Made by a program: the position numbers and the translations under genes
The notes under the pieces: model-generated
Database searches by the model: none
Told to the model about the DNA's origin: nothing
Seen by the model: the letters and a program-made list of their open reading frames with translations, nothing else
Shown here: piece by piece, positions 52,344-63,296 of the stretch
Position numbering within the stretch: position 1 is the first letter of the stretch
Layout: the number at the start of each line of letters is the position of its first letter
Source: Ilex aquifolium
Lineage: Eukaryota; Streptophyta; Magnoliopsida; Aquifoliales; Aquifoliaceae
NCBI GenBank assembly: GCA_951799425.1
Contig: OX637393.1
Coordinates: 36,033,744 to 36,097,743 of the forward strand
Direction of reading: 5' to 3'
DNA: 64,000 bases

Positions 52344-53921
52344 CTAGGGATTAGTTGCGGCGTGGATCACATCAATTACTCCCGCTGGGGTGTTGCGCTC
52401 CCCAGCTTGCTCGGTCATTCCTTCCTCTGCCTTTCGCCCACCTTCGATGAACTCTGCTAGGTGCCCAGCCTGCACCAACTCCTCCAAATGCTGTTTCAAG
52501 TGTCGGCAGTTCTCTGTCTTATGACCTACGTCCTTATGGTATGAACACCTAAAATTAGGGTTCCTTTTAGAAGGGTCTCCCATTAGCTTGCTCGGCCATT
52601 TGAAAAAAGGCTTTTCTTTGATCTGCCCCAATATTTTGTAAATAGGCTCCTTGAACACCGTGTTCACCCCTAGGAAGGACGACCTTTGGGGAAAGCCATC
52701 CTTTTCAGTCTTCCTTCCTCCTTCTCTGCTCGGCTCGGATTGCCTTTCTCTACCGAACTGCCTCCTGTTCGGTTGCTCCTTCACCACTTCCCTGGTCAGG
52801 TCGTCATCGACCTTGGCGTATTTCTCGATCCGCGCCATGAGTTCTTCTAAGTCTATTGCCGGCCTCCTGGTAAGCGACTGATAGAGAGGGTTCTCCTTTG
52901 GCAATCCCATTTTGAATGACGCAACCGCAATTTCAGGATTGCATCCCTCGACCTCGTTCATTGTCTCCCAGTATCGATGAGCGTATTCACGCAGTGTCTC
53001 GGTATTGCTCTTTTTTAGTGTGAGTAAAGCTCCAACATCTTTCGGCTGCTTGCTACTGGTGATGAACCGAGCCGTGAATTGCTCGGCTAACTGGGCCCAG
53101 CCATCAATTGTTCCCCTCGGCAGGCTGTCAAACCACTTCATGGCCGACTCCCCTAGGCTGCTAGGGGAGATAGTGCACTACAGCGGCTCGTTTCTTCTAT
53201 GGACGGTCATGAGCTGTCTGAAGTGCCTGATATGGGAGGACGGATCTGTCTTTCCGTCGTACAATCTGAAGCTCGGGACGGTGAATTTACTCGGGATTCG
53301 CCCCTTTTCAATCCATGTGGTGAATGGAGATGACTCCCATCCGTCTCCGTACTCCCCTGTTGCTCTCCTGGCTAGGTCCCTAGCCGACCTTTGCTCTGGT
53401 CTCCTCAAGCGGCTGTTGAGCTCATCGTTAATATATTGTTTCCATGCGTCCACTTCGTGTACCCTTGGCTTCTTTGGTTGGTATCTGTCATCATCAGCTA
53501 TTGTGATACGGCTAGGCTTTCTCTCCGGGCTCTCACGCCGGCCTTCTCTCGAGCGCTTTTCCTTTTTGGTCATCTCGTTTAGTCTGTCTTTCAACTCCTT
53601 GTTCTCCTTGATCAGATCCTTTTCCTTGGCATACGATTTCTTGAAGAGACTGTCATGAGCGTCCAAACGGTCCAGGAACGATTGGATCAGCTTTGCTAAC
53701 GAACGGTTTTCCCCCTCAGCACCTTGGTTTTCAACCCCCTGGTTCCGGCTTTTCGAAGGTTTGAAACTCGCAGAAGAAGCTTCGTCTCTTTCGGGGGTCC
53801 CAGATGGGTTTCTGACTGCATGCAACCTCCTATTGCTGTCAGTCGGAACGTACGCAGGATCAGAATCGCCTAGGGGAGGACTGCCCCTTGGTGATCCAAC
53901 TGCGCTTCTGAGTCTTGACAT
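52344..53921 (-). pseudogene. Element C gag, one internal TAG
   Basis: Starts at ATG 53921 (MSRLRSAVG), about 30 bp after the primer-binding site. The N-terminal half has a coiled-coil stretch (LDAHDSLFKKSYAKEKDLIK) and RRPEQRSARDLARR. The core follows: VPSFRLYDGKTDPSSHIRHF, then TAG at 53178-53180, then MKWFDSLPRGTIDGWAQLAE and FKMGLPKENPLYQSLTRRP. The nucleocapsid knuckle is C-x2-H-x4-H-x4-C (CSYHKDVGHKTENC). It ends at TAG 52344-52346, before protease. The frame is otherwise unbroken across both stops. Confidence 0.9.
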
Positions 53922-53950
53922 TATAGCTTTTTGTTCGAAAGATTAAGATC

Positions 53951-53972
53951 TTTCCCACAGACGGCGCCAAAA
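53951..53972 (-). promoter_or_regulatory. Element C primer-binding site
   Basis: Minus-strand TGGCGCCGTCTGTGGGAAA lies 3 bp from the 5' LTR, identical in core to elements B and D. Confidence 0.9.
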
Positions 53973-54661
53973 TGTAGAGGCAAAAAATAGAGATTACCTC
54001 TGACAAGATGAAATTAAGGATTATGATTTATGAGATTTTCTGAACCTGATCTCCCAGCCTTCTCCCGGCAAAACGAACAAACTGCCCAAGATCGAAGTCC
54101 TTCGATCGAAGGCACTCCGATGCTTAAGTCAGTACTTGAATGATATGAACTGTGCGAAGACTAGGAGAGTTCAGTGTCCCTTTCACCTTGGTTTCGCGTT
54201 CCTTTTATAGCTTGTATTCCCCTTAGGGTTTCCGTTAATTCAGAGGCAAGGTGGCACACCTTCCTTTCTTTCATTGTTTGAGTTTGGGAAGTTTCTAATC
54301 CTTCTCCAATAATTTCTCTGAATGTCTTTATTCTAGCAGATCTCGTTCATCCGATTTGCCTAAGTTTTAGGCAAATCTTTCTGTATCTTCTGCTTTCGAA
54401 AAGGTCGGACTTTCTTAATGCCGAGCATATCCTCTGTTTGCCGATCCGTTAACGAGCTCGGTTTGGCACGACAGCCCTTTCTCTTGCCGTGCTGATCTCA
54501 TTCAATAGCTCGGCTGAGTTCAAGCCGAGCTATTCCATTGTTCGGATCGGATAAGGGACACTTACGAATTCTTCATTTGTAAGCACGTGTTTAGTCTTTT
54601 CAGCCTCACGTGAGCACATTAAATGTCAGGACACGTGTAACGCTGGGGTCTAACCCCTTCA
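53973..54661 (-). repeat. Element C 5' LTR
   Basis: 689 bp, 9 substitutions and no gaps relative to 44460-45148. Right end CCCCTTCA followed by target duplication ATTTC. TATAAAA on the minus strand at 54203-54209 places the start of genomic RNA near 54175. Confidence 0.97.
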
Positions 54662-54666
54662 ATTTC

Positions 54667-55241
54667 CTTGGTATGGGTCAGTCCTTATCCTTATTCTACT
54701 TTCCACTAGCAAACAAGTTATTATAATTGGACATTATAAAAATGAAGCTAAATTGGTGAAGAAAAATCAGTGAGTTTTTTCAATGGAGTGGATGACCACT
54801 TTTTAGTAAACCACTCCTCTATTACCCCTCTCTTTTTTTTTTTTTTTTTTTTTTCTGCAGAGCAACAGTACGCGCAGGACTTTAATATCAGAAGTGTGTA
54901 ATGCATAGATAAATGTGAGGACGAAATAGAACCCGTTTAAAGGAGGCTTTCCTTGTTGAGAGCTCGGTCCTTAGCTTCGAGTGGGCCGCATCTGACCTCG
55001 GGCAAATATGTTCTTGCAGTTTGTTTGCACCATGGATCTGTTTGTTTTGCCTTAGCAATATGGTTTCTTGGTAGGCTTTCGGCTCTTTCTCTAGAGGCAG
55101 ATTCGCTGGTGGGGTTGGAGCTCGTGGCTGATTTTTGGGATTTCGATTCATACTTCTCGTCAAGACCATCCATCTCAGGAATGTAGAAAATTCAGATTCA
55201 AAGGAGAAACGGAGACCTTCGTTTCCCACAGACGGCGCCGA
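54667..55241 (-). pseudogene. Element D gag N-terminal stub, leader and primer-binding site
   Basis: The primer-binding site (minus strand GGCGCCGTCTGTGGGAAA, 55221-55239) lies next to the 5' LTR. A gag-like start (MVLTRSMNRNPKNQ, from about 55172) resembles the MVSTRN start of element B. It runs through ANLPLEKEPKAYQETILLRQ and then loses similarity; the frame ends near 54888. A T22 run lies at about 54833-54854. The rest of gag-pol is absent. Confidence 0.7.
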
Positions 55242-56049
55242 ATTTAAGAAGCAAAAAATTGAGAGTACCTCCTACAGGAATTGAAAGATTGCTGTGCTTC
55301 TGAACTTGATTTCCCAATCTCCTTTGCCTGCAAAACGAACAAACTGCCCAAGATCGAAATGCTTCGATCGAAGGCACTCCGATGCTTAAGTCAGTCATGG
55401 TACTGAGTAAATTGCAAGAAGATAAGGAGAGTTCAGCGTACCGTTTACCATGACTCCTTTTACTTTTTATAGACCCCTGTTCAGTTAGGGTTTCCATGAA
55501 TTTCGATTCAAGGTGGCACACCTTCCTTTAATTGGGTGATTCTATTCAGGAAGTTGCTGAGATCTCTCCAGCAATTCCTTCCGTTGAGCCTATAATCATG
55601 CTTATTAGTTCAATCATAATGCCTGAATTATAGGCATCTTTTTAGCACCACGTTTACTCTTTAAACAGCTCGGTCGTAACAGTTCGGTTGTGATCAGCTC
55701 GGTCGTGATTAGTTCGGTCGTGAACAATTCCTTCCTTTTCGAGCTTTCTGATCAGCTTGGTTGCTATTTGATGACAGCTCGGTCGGATCTTAGCCTCGGT
55801 TCGGCCGGAACAACCTAGCTGTCTGTTCGGTCGAGTTTTATTCTCTACTAGGTTGGGCCAATTTTAGCTCGGCCCGGATAGCCTAGCTATCTGCTCTGCT
55901 TGGTTGGACTAACTTTAGCTCGGCCCGAATAGCCTAGCTATCTGCTCGGTCATAGTAGGGTCATTGCAAATAACTTTTTTCAGCACGTGCAACCTGCCAC
56001 GTGTCCAAGTCAAATTGTCAGATGATGATCAGAATTTATCGACCCTTCA
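55242..56049 (-). repeat. Element D 5' LTR
   Basis: About 808 bp; the terminal TG of the partner LTR is TT here. A TATA box (TATAAAA, minus, 55465-55471) is present. It has about 27 bp more than its partner because of extra GCTCGGTCGTGA-type repeats near 55675-55735. The right end CCCTTCA is followed by GTGTA. Confidence 0.93.
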
Positions 56050-57042
56050 GTGTACAACATGGAATCTATCACCCTTAGTAAATAAAGGGAAGAATGTCCT
56101 ATGTGATCTTCTGTGATATGACTCAAGGAGTCCTTAGCCAAGACAAAATAATAATTAAAAAAGAGTTTCTAATTAATCATTAAGAGTAATAGTCCTAATA
56201 TCGAACACATAAAACTGATTTAGAAGTTTGAAAGTAATTTCATACCCTAGTAATTCAATTAGGGCATTGTGTGATAGAATGATTGAATTGCATGGCAACT
56301 GCAGACTGAATGAGTTCTTTGCCTACTTCATGCTATCCGAAAGTTGATCATGATATGCTGCTACATGTCACTTATGATTAGTAGAAGCCCGACGAATAAA
56401 ATAAATATAAATATATTAATTGTTCTTCATAAAGGGAAAATTAAAACTCTTCTAATTCAAGTTAAATTAGAAAGAGATCTAATTTGAAATGCTACTTGTA
56501 GTTAGTATCAAATGCCTACAAATGGGTATGTTTGAACCCATAGGGTCACACACAATAGAATTGATTAGAAACTAAAGGATAAATGAGAGAAAACCAATGA
56601 AAAGTTAATTGGGGTGAAAACCTAATTAAGAGTTAATTAGGGATTTTATTATAATTAATAGTTAACAAATGGGTTATATGTAATTATGAGATAATTGCAA
56701 CTAGACCCAAATTAGGATTAGAGTCTTCTAAGGCTACCATCATTCTCTCTCTACTAGTTTATCAAATGTTGAGGTACATCCTTCAAGTTTATCAATTCGT
56801 GTGGATACCGATAGAGACCAAAAAATTGCGAGGATTGGGATAAAAATTAAATTTAGATTTGAAGATTCAAAGTTTTTGAGAAAACTTGAAGATCTTTAAA
56901 AGCATACTTTAAGAGGTAATTCTTAATCTTCTCTATAGATACAAGGTTTCTCGATTTATATTAAATATAAATAGATCTTAGAATGAAGAATTAAATTATT
57001 TTTAAATTCCGCTGCATTAATCATATGATTCATTTCATTTCC

Positions 57043-58900
57043 ATAATGGACTGACCCTTTGCAGCTCGACAAGCCGAGAGCTCCTCAATGAGCGCCAGAC
57101 CCATCTAAGTGCCGAGCGTATGAAGTACTAGACAGATAGTAACCGGTCGACATCTAGAGTGAGACCGAGCTATACAAATGTCATACAAAACAGGGAGAGA
57201 CTGAAGAAGGTCCTTTATGTTGGGTTTGCACTTGACTCGTGTTGGAAGCAGTGGGGGAGAGAGATACCATTCGACTCATTTCAAAAGCCAAAGAAAAGAT
57301 AAAAAAAAAAAAAGCTTCGTGATAGCGTTTAGGAGTTCAACCACTAGGCAGCTAAAAAATCACGTGAAGGCATGCATTACTTGAACTCATTATCATGACT
57401 TGTATAGGCAAGTCAAGTAACAGAGAGTATTAATATGCATCACATGGTAGAATATATGTTATTATTCGAACTTAGTTGAAAATCTTGAGATGTATGAGGA
57501 GAGAGATTATTTATTTTTGCGTTTGCTGAATTCTTTGGGCGGAGACATAAAATAGTGAGATATCCCAAGTTCCATCGACATGAACGGCATACATCGATCA
57601 TGACCAAGCAACTTCTTACGGACATCCGAACATTGTTTGCTCGGAGCTTGAACCAAAGAGAGGCCTTGACCATCGACAAGATTTTTATATTCTGGAAGAA
57701 GGTAGAGACGACCGAGTTCTATGTCTCACGCTAAAGGACAAACTTGGTTTGTCTTTTATTCGAATAATGAAAACTTTTGGCCTTGAAATGGAGGGAGGGA
57801 ATTATTGTAATGGCAGGATGTCATTTTACAGAAAAGGACAAATCAATACAATTTGTTAAAGAAGTCCAAGTGTAGCTGACATCTATATGTGGAAAGTTGA
57901 ACAACCAGTATGCCACCAATGCATATGGGACAAAGACCGAGTATACCCATTAATAGACAAAATTGAGCCTGGGCTCCATGAATTGAATAAATCTGAAGGT
58001 ATAGGGATGTACGAATGATACTGGGCAGTACTCACGGACTGGAGATACAAAGATTTCAGAGCGTGCATATTTTATTTCCCAAAGACGGCACCAAATTATA
58101 TGGACAAAAATATGACAATTACTAAAATATTGAAGATGCGCTTTAAGTATCTTATAGTCCATGAGCTTCAAAATCAAAAGAGGTTAGAGGGACCCCCGCG
58201 ATGCGTCGGGAGAGGCCTCTTCGATGCTTAAATCAATATTACAATCAATACATAAATAGACTAATGTATAAACTAAAAAAAATAATATGAGTGTGTGTGT
58301 GGAGTTTTTTTTTTTTTTTTTGATCCGTGTGTGTATGTGGAGTTGTGAGTTCTCTACCTTTAGGTTTTCACCCATCTTTATAGAGAAAATTCAGAGCTCC
58401 TTATTGGTGAGAGTTCATGCTCCTTGGGTTGCTATATTCTCGAGATGTGTATTTCTTTTGAGATATCAAAAATTGTGCTTGATTCCAATTGATTAGTCAA
58501 AAAAGTTGTCAACTTTGTGTTGTCTTGAGAAAATAAATTATGGGTCCTATCATGATATACCCATGTGATGTGAAGTCCTCTCCATTGATGCAAAATATGG
58601 TCTGTCAGTAGTAAACATCTCCTTCAACCATCTCACACAGCTTTTGTTCAAAGAGCATGAGAAGGACCCAAATCTATTCCATTCCGCTATTCGAATCACC
58701 TCTTCATAATAAACCTTCCGAAAGAACACTAAAATGTTTATGATCAATCTTGTTTTCCATCAACTTGTACTCAACTTTAAATAAAAAGAATGTAAAATTG
58801 GCTGTGCCTTTATTCCTATATTTGATCATACAGATTGAAGAAAGGAAGAATATATTTTTATTAGATTCCTAAATTTACTAATATACTATCATCAACTGGT
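57043..58900 (-). mobile_element. Old gypsy-like relic F
   Basis: At 58075-58095 the minus strand reads a diverged Tat-type primer-binding site (GGTGCCGTCTTTGGGAAA), followed rightward by TATATGGACAAAAATATG, which looks like a decayed version of the element C LTR start (TGTAGAGGCAAAAAATAG). To the left (57043-58074) is non-coding relic DNA with short frames only. This suggests an old minus-strand gypsy element whose 5' LTR started near 58096. Its 3' LTR was not found. A poly-T run with flanking GTGTGTG(T)GGAG repeats lies at 58285-58345. Confidence 0.4.
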
Positions 58901-59775
58901 GCACAAGGGAAGGAAGAAGCTTTTGTCCTGTTAAACTCTATGCATCGTAGATTTGTAGATTGTAGATTTAAGAGAAGAATATATTAGCTAGCTGGTGATC
59001 ATGTTGACCAAGGCACATATGGACGGACGCTCTCCATGTACAATTAGAGAAAACCTAACAGTTGCTGCGTTGGTTGCATATGGATTCACAGGATCTCAAA
59101 GAGACATCACGACACCAAAAGTCGACAATACCGAGCCAAAACCCTGGAACCCTACTGCAAGAGGGATGCATCGCAAGCCTGAATTGCCATCCAATGCCTA
59201 ACTTAACAGAATAGACACACATCTGCACTTTCAACCAGATGGAACCTAATATGTGCCCTAAAATGTGTGTAAGATGGCCAGCTTTTGTTTAAAAACCTGC
59301 AAATCAAAGTCATGGCAACTTCAATGTCTCAAATCCATTTGTAGGTTACAATGGATACGGCCATAGAGCAAAATGACGAAACAGATTTTATTTAACTTAC
59401 CCCCAAGCAGTTCACACGCAACTTTGTTCAGTTATAGCAACCCGAACACCACCTCAGAGGTCTAGGTTACTTTGACTCGATTCAGATGGGGTGCAAGAAT
59501 TCTATACTACTCCATTACTGCCAATCTGTCGGAAGCCAACACAGAGTATCTACCAATATATACAAAACTGTTCACTGAGACAAATGGTATAGCTAAAACA
59601 AGCGAAGGAAACACACCAGCCAAAAAAAAAACAAAAAAACAAACCGGTTAACAGATATAATTTACATCGAGAGAGACACCTTTAATTGAAGCCATTCGTC
59701 AATTTTTATTGTCTCCTGTCTCCTTTTCCCGGGTTCTTTTTCCTCTCCCCTCTCTCTTGAACAGAAGTCGGACTT
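58901..59775. other. Downstream flank and probable 3' UTR of the WRKY gene
   Basis: Non-coding. The part nearest the gene (about 59380-59775) is likely its 3' UTR; AATAAA-type signals on the minus strand appear as TTTATT at about 59386 and 59705. The 68-codon plus-strand frame at 58995 shows no recognisable domain and I do not call it a gene. Confidence 0.5.
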
Positions 59776-62174
59776 TCAGCAAGGCTTAATTTCGAATCCA
59801 ATGCTCAAAAGAGTCCGAGCTGATTCCATTGCCCTCTCCCCTCCAACGTCCAATGCTTCACCTGTCAATTCACCTTCTGTCCCCACAGACCATTTGGTTG
59901 CAGATATTTGGTTCTCTAATGATTCAGTTTTCTTAAATTGCAAATTGTTCATGGAAGCAGGAGCAGCGGCAGCAACAAGAGGAGCACTTGGTAGGCCATG
60001 CCGCTTCTTTGGCACTGGCATGTCATGATCATGTACTCCTTTGTATGTTATTATGACAGCAGTTGTACTATCTGTGGCACTCTCGATGTGCTTTCGAACA
60101 GGACATCCAGCTGAAGTGCATCTGTAGTAGTTCCTGAAATTTCATACAAGAGAACGTTCAGGACAAAATAGAATGCAGGCCAATTTTATCAACACCAAAG
60201 TGAAAATGTCTGGTCAAAGAAATAGCTCGTAAGCTTTCAGCACAGTCATGTGGGATTATTTTCATTGCTCCACTTGATTAGACTATATTGATACTGATAG
60301 TAGCGACATGTTCAGAAACTGAAGCTAGATGATTGTTTACGACCAAAGGGGGTTAATTGGTCCACCCCCGCACAATTTCCAGTCGCTCTAGTAGTGCAAA
60401 CGTTATATAAGGGACTTGTTTTCAACTTTTAATAAACCTATTTCATTTTTCTACATCTCCTTATCCTGCAGAATATGACTCCACCTTGCGTAGATAAAGT
60501 AGAGCAATGTTGTTGATTCAATCTATACATTTAATCTAGGGTTGCATTTCAGCAACATTTTATTTTAGTACAAAGTGACATCATCTATTGAGGATATTAC
60601 CTCAGAAGGAAGTGTAGATGGAGAATGGAGCCTAAGCTAATATCCACAAACACCGAGGGAGAATCTGTTCACATCCCAAGTGAGGCAGAAAGATACTCCT
60701 AAACTCAATGTCCATGAAGCTAAAATATCATTACAAACTGACTACAAATAGCATGACCCCAATGAGAAAAGGATCCTACATGGTGTCCAAAGAGATGCTA
60801 AAAACCTATGAAAAAACAAACAGCTTTTGGACATTAGTCCACCGTCAAAAGAGTTGCTATTGAAATATCATGTTCTTGATAGTTCTTTTCATGTCGTAAC
60901 TTTAATCTTGATTGGACATATCATGACATACAAGATTCAGTGGCTGCAATATAGACTCACCAATACCATCACTTTTAAACTAAGGAATTGCATCGCTGGA
61001 CAATGGCATAAAAGAACTATACAATACAACTACAAAGAGCAACAAAAAAACAAAGTATAAGCCGAACAAGGCAGTATGAAAAAATGACTAACCAAAACCC
61101 TTGTTTTTTATGATTTAACTACAAAGTATATAAAATCGGGCATGGCATCCCAGTGATATAATCCCAATTGCAAGGGTAAAATACAAAAATAGGAATTCAC
61201 CTGGGGTGAGGATTCCCCTTCACCATCTTTTGTCCATATTTGCGCCACCTATAGCCATCTCCCGAAATTCCCACATCACCAGCCGCATGCACAACAAACT
61301 TAGGTTTCTTTCCAGGTTTCATAAGACCTGAGTCCACTGAGCTGCTTTTCTTCATTCTGGTAATCCAAGTTCCAAACAGTACAAATAAGTAAAAATTGTG
61401 CAACTCATAAGAAAGGTGACATCACATGAAAAACAAAAAGCAATGATCATTTTAATTGGCAACTTGCCTTCGTTTTGGTTCAGGTTCATCAACATGTTCC
61501 TCCTTGACATTAATTTCAGCATCCCCATCAGAAACTCTAGAGTCCTCTTGTTTTGTTTCATGTGTTGGCAGCATTTCTTGCACAGGTTCTTTTGAAGAAG
61601 TGGATGGATCTGAATCACTAAGTGCTCTGATAGGCTGAGCTGTATTATTATTCCCTAAAACAGGTACAACAGGTAATGGAAGCCTACTTTCCCTCGGGCT
61701 ATTAATTTTCCGAGGAGGATCATGACTGTGCCGACTTTTATAAATGATCTCTATGACACGGTTAGAGTGATCGCAGCACTCAATCTTCTTAGCAAAACAT
61801 TCAGAGTTTGTGCATCTGTAATAGCTTCGAGAACCTTGAGGACTCTTCACCTGCTTCTGACCATACTTGCGCCAGTTGTACCCATCAGGCGAATGTGTCT
61901 TCACAATAGGTGCAGCAGAAACAGATTTAGAGTCAGAAGAACTCTGCTTGTCCACCTCTGAAACGCATATGCTATTACCATTAGCTACTGTTGACAATCT
62001 CCGTGGAGTTGAATTTGGGACAGACAAAATCAACTTTGTATTAGAAGTTGGTGATAGATCCAATGACGTACGAAACTCATGCAACTGAAGCTGGTTCTGT
62101 ATGCGAGTTTGAGCAGCCTGCTCTGTAACATTAATCAAAGCTTCCTGGTGGGTCACTAACCCTTCAACTTGATC
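59776..62174 (-). CDS. WRKY32: WRKY32-like group I WRKY transcription factor (3' part)
   Basis: Three exons are visible: 62174-61468, 61356-61201 and 60133-59776, joining in frame to 406 residues and a TGA stop. The first carries the N-terminal WRKY domain ([20 protein letters not shown]) with C-x4-C-x22-H-x-H zinc ligands, then a Ser/Pro/Glu-rich linker. The second carries [20 protein letters not shown]. The third completes its C-x4-C-x23-H-x-H finger, followed by PVPKKRHG and AAAAPASM. Two WRKYGQK domains define group I, whose nuclear proteins bind W-boxes (TTGACY). The intron after the PR of the C-terminal domain is the usual R-type intron. The [18 protein letters not shown] text matches my memory of WRKY32. 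The N-terminal exons are beyond the window or unrecognised. Confidence 0.9.
60134..61200 (-). other. WRKY intron, R-type position (1067 bp)
   Basis: Bounded by GT (61200-61199) and AG (60135-60134) on the minus strand, splitting the Arg codon after NPHP. This is the conserved intron position of group I C-terminal WRKY domains. Nothing else is recognised inside it; the 77-codon plus-strand frame at 60827 is not supported. Confidence 0.9.
61357..61467 (-). other. WRKY GC-AG intron (111 bp)
   Basis: The donor reads AAG-GCAAGT and the acceptor TACCAG on the minus strand. Only this junction keeps the frame (EPKRR joined to MKKSSSVDS). Using the GT four bases downstream shifts the frame and destroys the second WRKY domain. 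AG-GCAAGT is the accepted strong context of the minor GC-AG intron class, spliced by the normal U2 machinery. Confidence 0.88.
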
Positions 62175-62871
62175 CTGAAAAATTATAATGATCAAGATAA
62201 AAATTACACAAACAAATGATATGAGAATGCCTAAATGCATAATACCGATGTTAACTCGTGGAACAGGGAATACAATAATTGAATACACACCAAGATACAA
62301 AGCACTCTTATAACAAATTTATGAAATAAAAAATCATCATAACTAGAACTGAAGTAGTAGAAGGGTGTTGTAAAAATGGTTGAGCAGCTGTCAAAATTAT
62401 AACCAGAGAAACAGAGCATCAATGTATAAGGAAACATGATTTAACAAAGTGAGACAGAAGAATATGAAATGAAACCACCAGGAATTTGCAAGGTTAAATC
62501 CACGACTTCTGTTTCCATCATTCTTTATAAATCTATGTTTTGCATTTTATAGAACATGGAGAACGATAGGTGCTTTTCCCCCCCTGCTTTGATCATCAAC
62601 AATGAGAATTGCACCCTTCACTTTTCCCCTACCTTTAGATGCCATGCCAACACATTCACCATATATGGTTAGCAGCAGTGGCACCTTATTTTAGTTAAAT
62701 CTAATTTAGAAAACATACCACAAAACTCTACTGTGCAACTAACACCTACTTCACATAAATCAAGACAAGTACCACTAACGAAATGCTAAAAATTTACTAC
62801 AGCATCAAATTTGACTTCCATGCAGCATGTACCAAGAATATAAGTTTCGCCAAAAAACTAAATAATTATGA

Positions 62872-62945
62872 AATTTTTTTTTGATAAGAAACAAAGCTTT
62901 CATTCATTAAATAAAGGTTTACAAACAACACTAATTGTTAGAGCA
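62872..62945 (-). mobile_element. Retroposon 3' tail (LINE-like)
   Basis: On the minus strand, AATGAATGAAAGCTTTGTTTC TTATC is followed by A10. This ending (AAGCTTTGTTTCTTATC plus poly-A) resembles the common 3' terminus of plant non-LTR retroposons. Only about 75 bp is identifiable. Confidence 0.35.
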
Positions 62946-63222
62946 TGATTTCACAATGATGGAATGTTAGAGCATTAATTCAAAATTATTAGTTTCAAAT
63001 GCAAAATACAAAGTTCTAAAAGAATAAATGTGACAACCATAGGCGTACACAAATATACAAACATGCATGTGTGCTATTGGGGTGGGCCCAAAGATACCTT
63101 GCTGTTATTTGGAGTTAGAAAGTAACAATCAACTCAATGCATCTTGTAAGAATATACTATTTATGGCCAATTTGAATCAAGCTTAATTGATCCCTATTAC
63201 TCCTGAAAGGAGAAGTAATAGG

Positions 63223-63296
63223 TAGGGATGATGGGATTTGGACCCGTGACATTTTTGTATCCAAAACAAAGCACTGCCAAGCTGCGCCACATTCCG
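63223..63296 (-). pseudogene. trnP-UGG: Fossil plastid tRNA-Pro (trnP-UGG) in WRKY intron
   Basis: The minus strand reads GGAATGTGGCGCAGCTTGGC at the 5' side, TTTTGGATA around the anticodon TGG, and TGTCACGGGTCCAAATCCC in the T arm, ending CATCATCCCTA. This matches the plastid trnP-UGG gene from memory with scattered changes. Flanking bases (CAATTGGCCTGCAG on the 5' side) also resemble plastid flank. The acceptor stem has mismatches, so it is a nuclear plastid-DNA (or plastid-via-mitochondrion) fossil, not an active tRNA gene. Confidence 0.75.

Larger units (their letters stand above)
44460..54661 (-). mobile_element. Gypsy element C (Tat/Ogre-like), nearly intact, nested in D, TSD ATTTC
   Basis: 10.2 kb. 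LTRs are both 689 bp with 9 differences and no gaps, flanked by ATTTC (44455-44459 and 54662-54666). The minus strand encodes gag, protease, RT, two RNase H domains and integrase, interrupted only by three TAG codons. The plus strand, between integrase and the 3' LTR, has one antisense gene and a 76-bp hairpin array. The insertion lies inside element D and is younger than it. LTR divergence of 1.3% gives about 0.5 million years under the same assumed rate as for B. Confidence 0.97.
38621..56049 (-). mobile_element. Gypsy element D, non-autonomous, TSD GTGTA, hosting element C
   Basis: LTRs at 38621-40009 and 55242-56049, flanked by GTGTA (38616-38620 and 56050-56054). The primer-binding site and polypurine tract are present, in minus orientation. 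After subtracting nested element C, the internal region is about 5 kb and has only a gag N-terminal stub; no protease, RT, RNase H or integrase is visible. It is therefore a large non-autonomous (LARD-like) element. Its LTRs share a conserved block and the 3' LTR/polypurine boundary with element C, so a C-like element may have supplied its enzymes. Confidence 0.92.
22524..57037. mobile_element. Possible solo LTR (element E), split by B and D
   Basis: Removing elements B and D joins 22524-23081, 38560-38620 and 56055-57037 into about 1.6 kb with no coding. It begins TGTTAGTAATA and ends ...GATTCATTTCA, next to CTTCC (left) and TTTCC (right), a target duplication with one mismatch. The AT-rich body and the CCGCTGCATTAATC stretch near the end resemble long copia LTRs. 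Because no internal region or second LTR is present, a solo LTR is the simplest reading; boundaries are tentative. Confidence 0.35.

Noticed and set aside
51705..53180. Genetic-code change (TAG read as an amino acid) explaining the amber codons
   Set aside because: Nothing suggests altered code in a plant nucleus. TAG would then have to be absent as a terminator, and mutation from CAG explains most cases; only the 51705 context suggests leakiness.
58995..59201. 68-codon plus-strand frame near the WRKY 3' end
   Set aside because: Short, no recognisable motif, no splice or promoter context.
62231..62437. Small frame just upstream of the WRKY exon as a possible upstream exon
   Set aside because: Low-complexity Phe/Tyr/Ser-rich text typical of a T-rich intron; the acceptor at 62175 shows this is intron.
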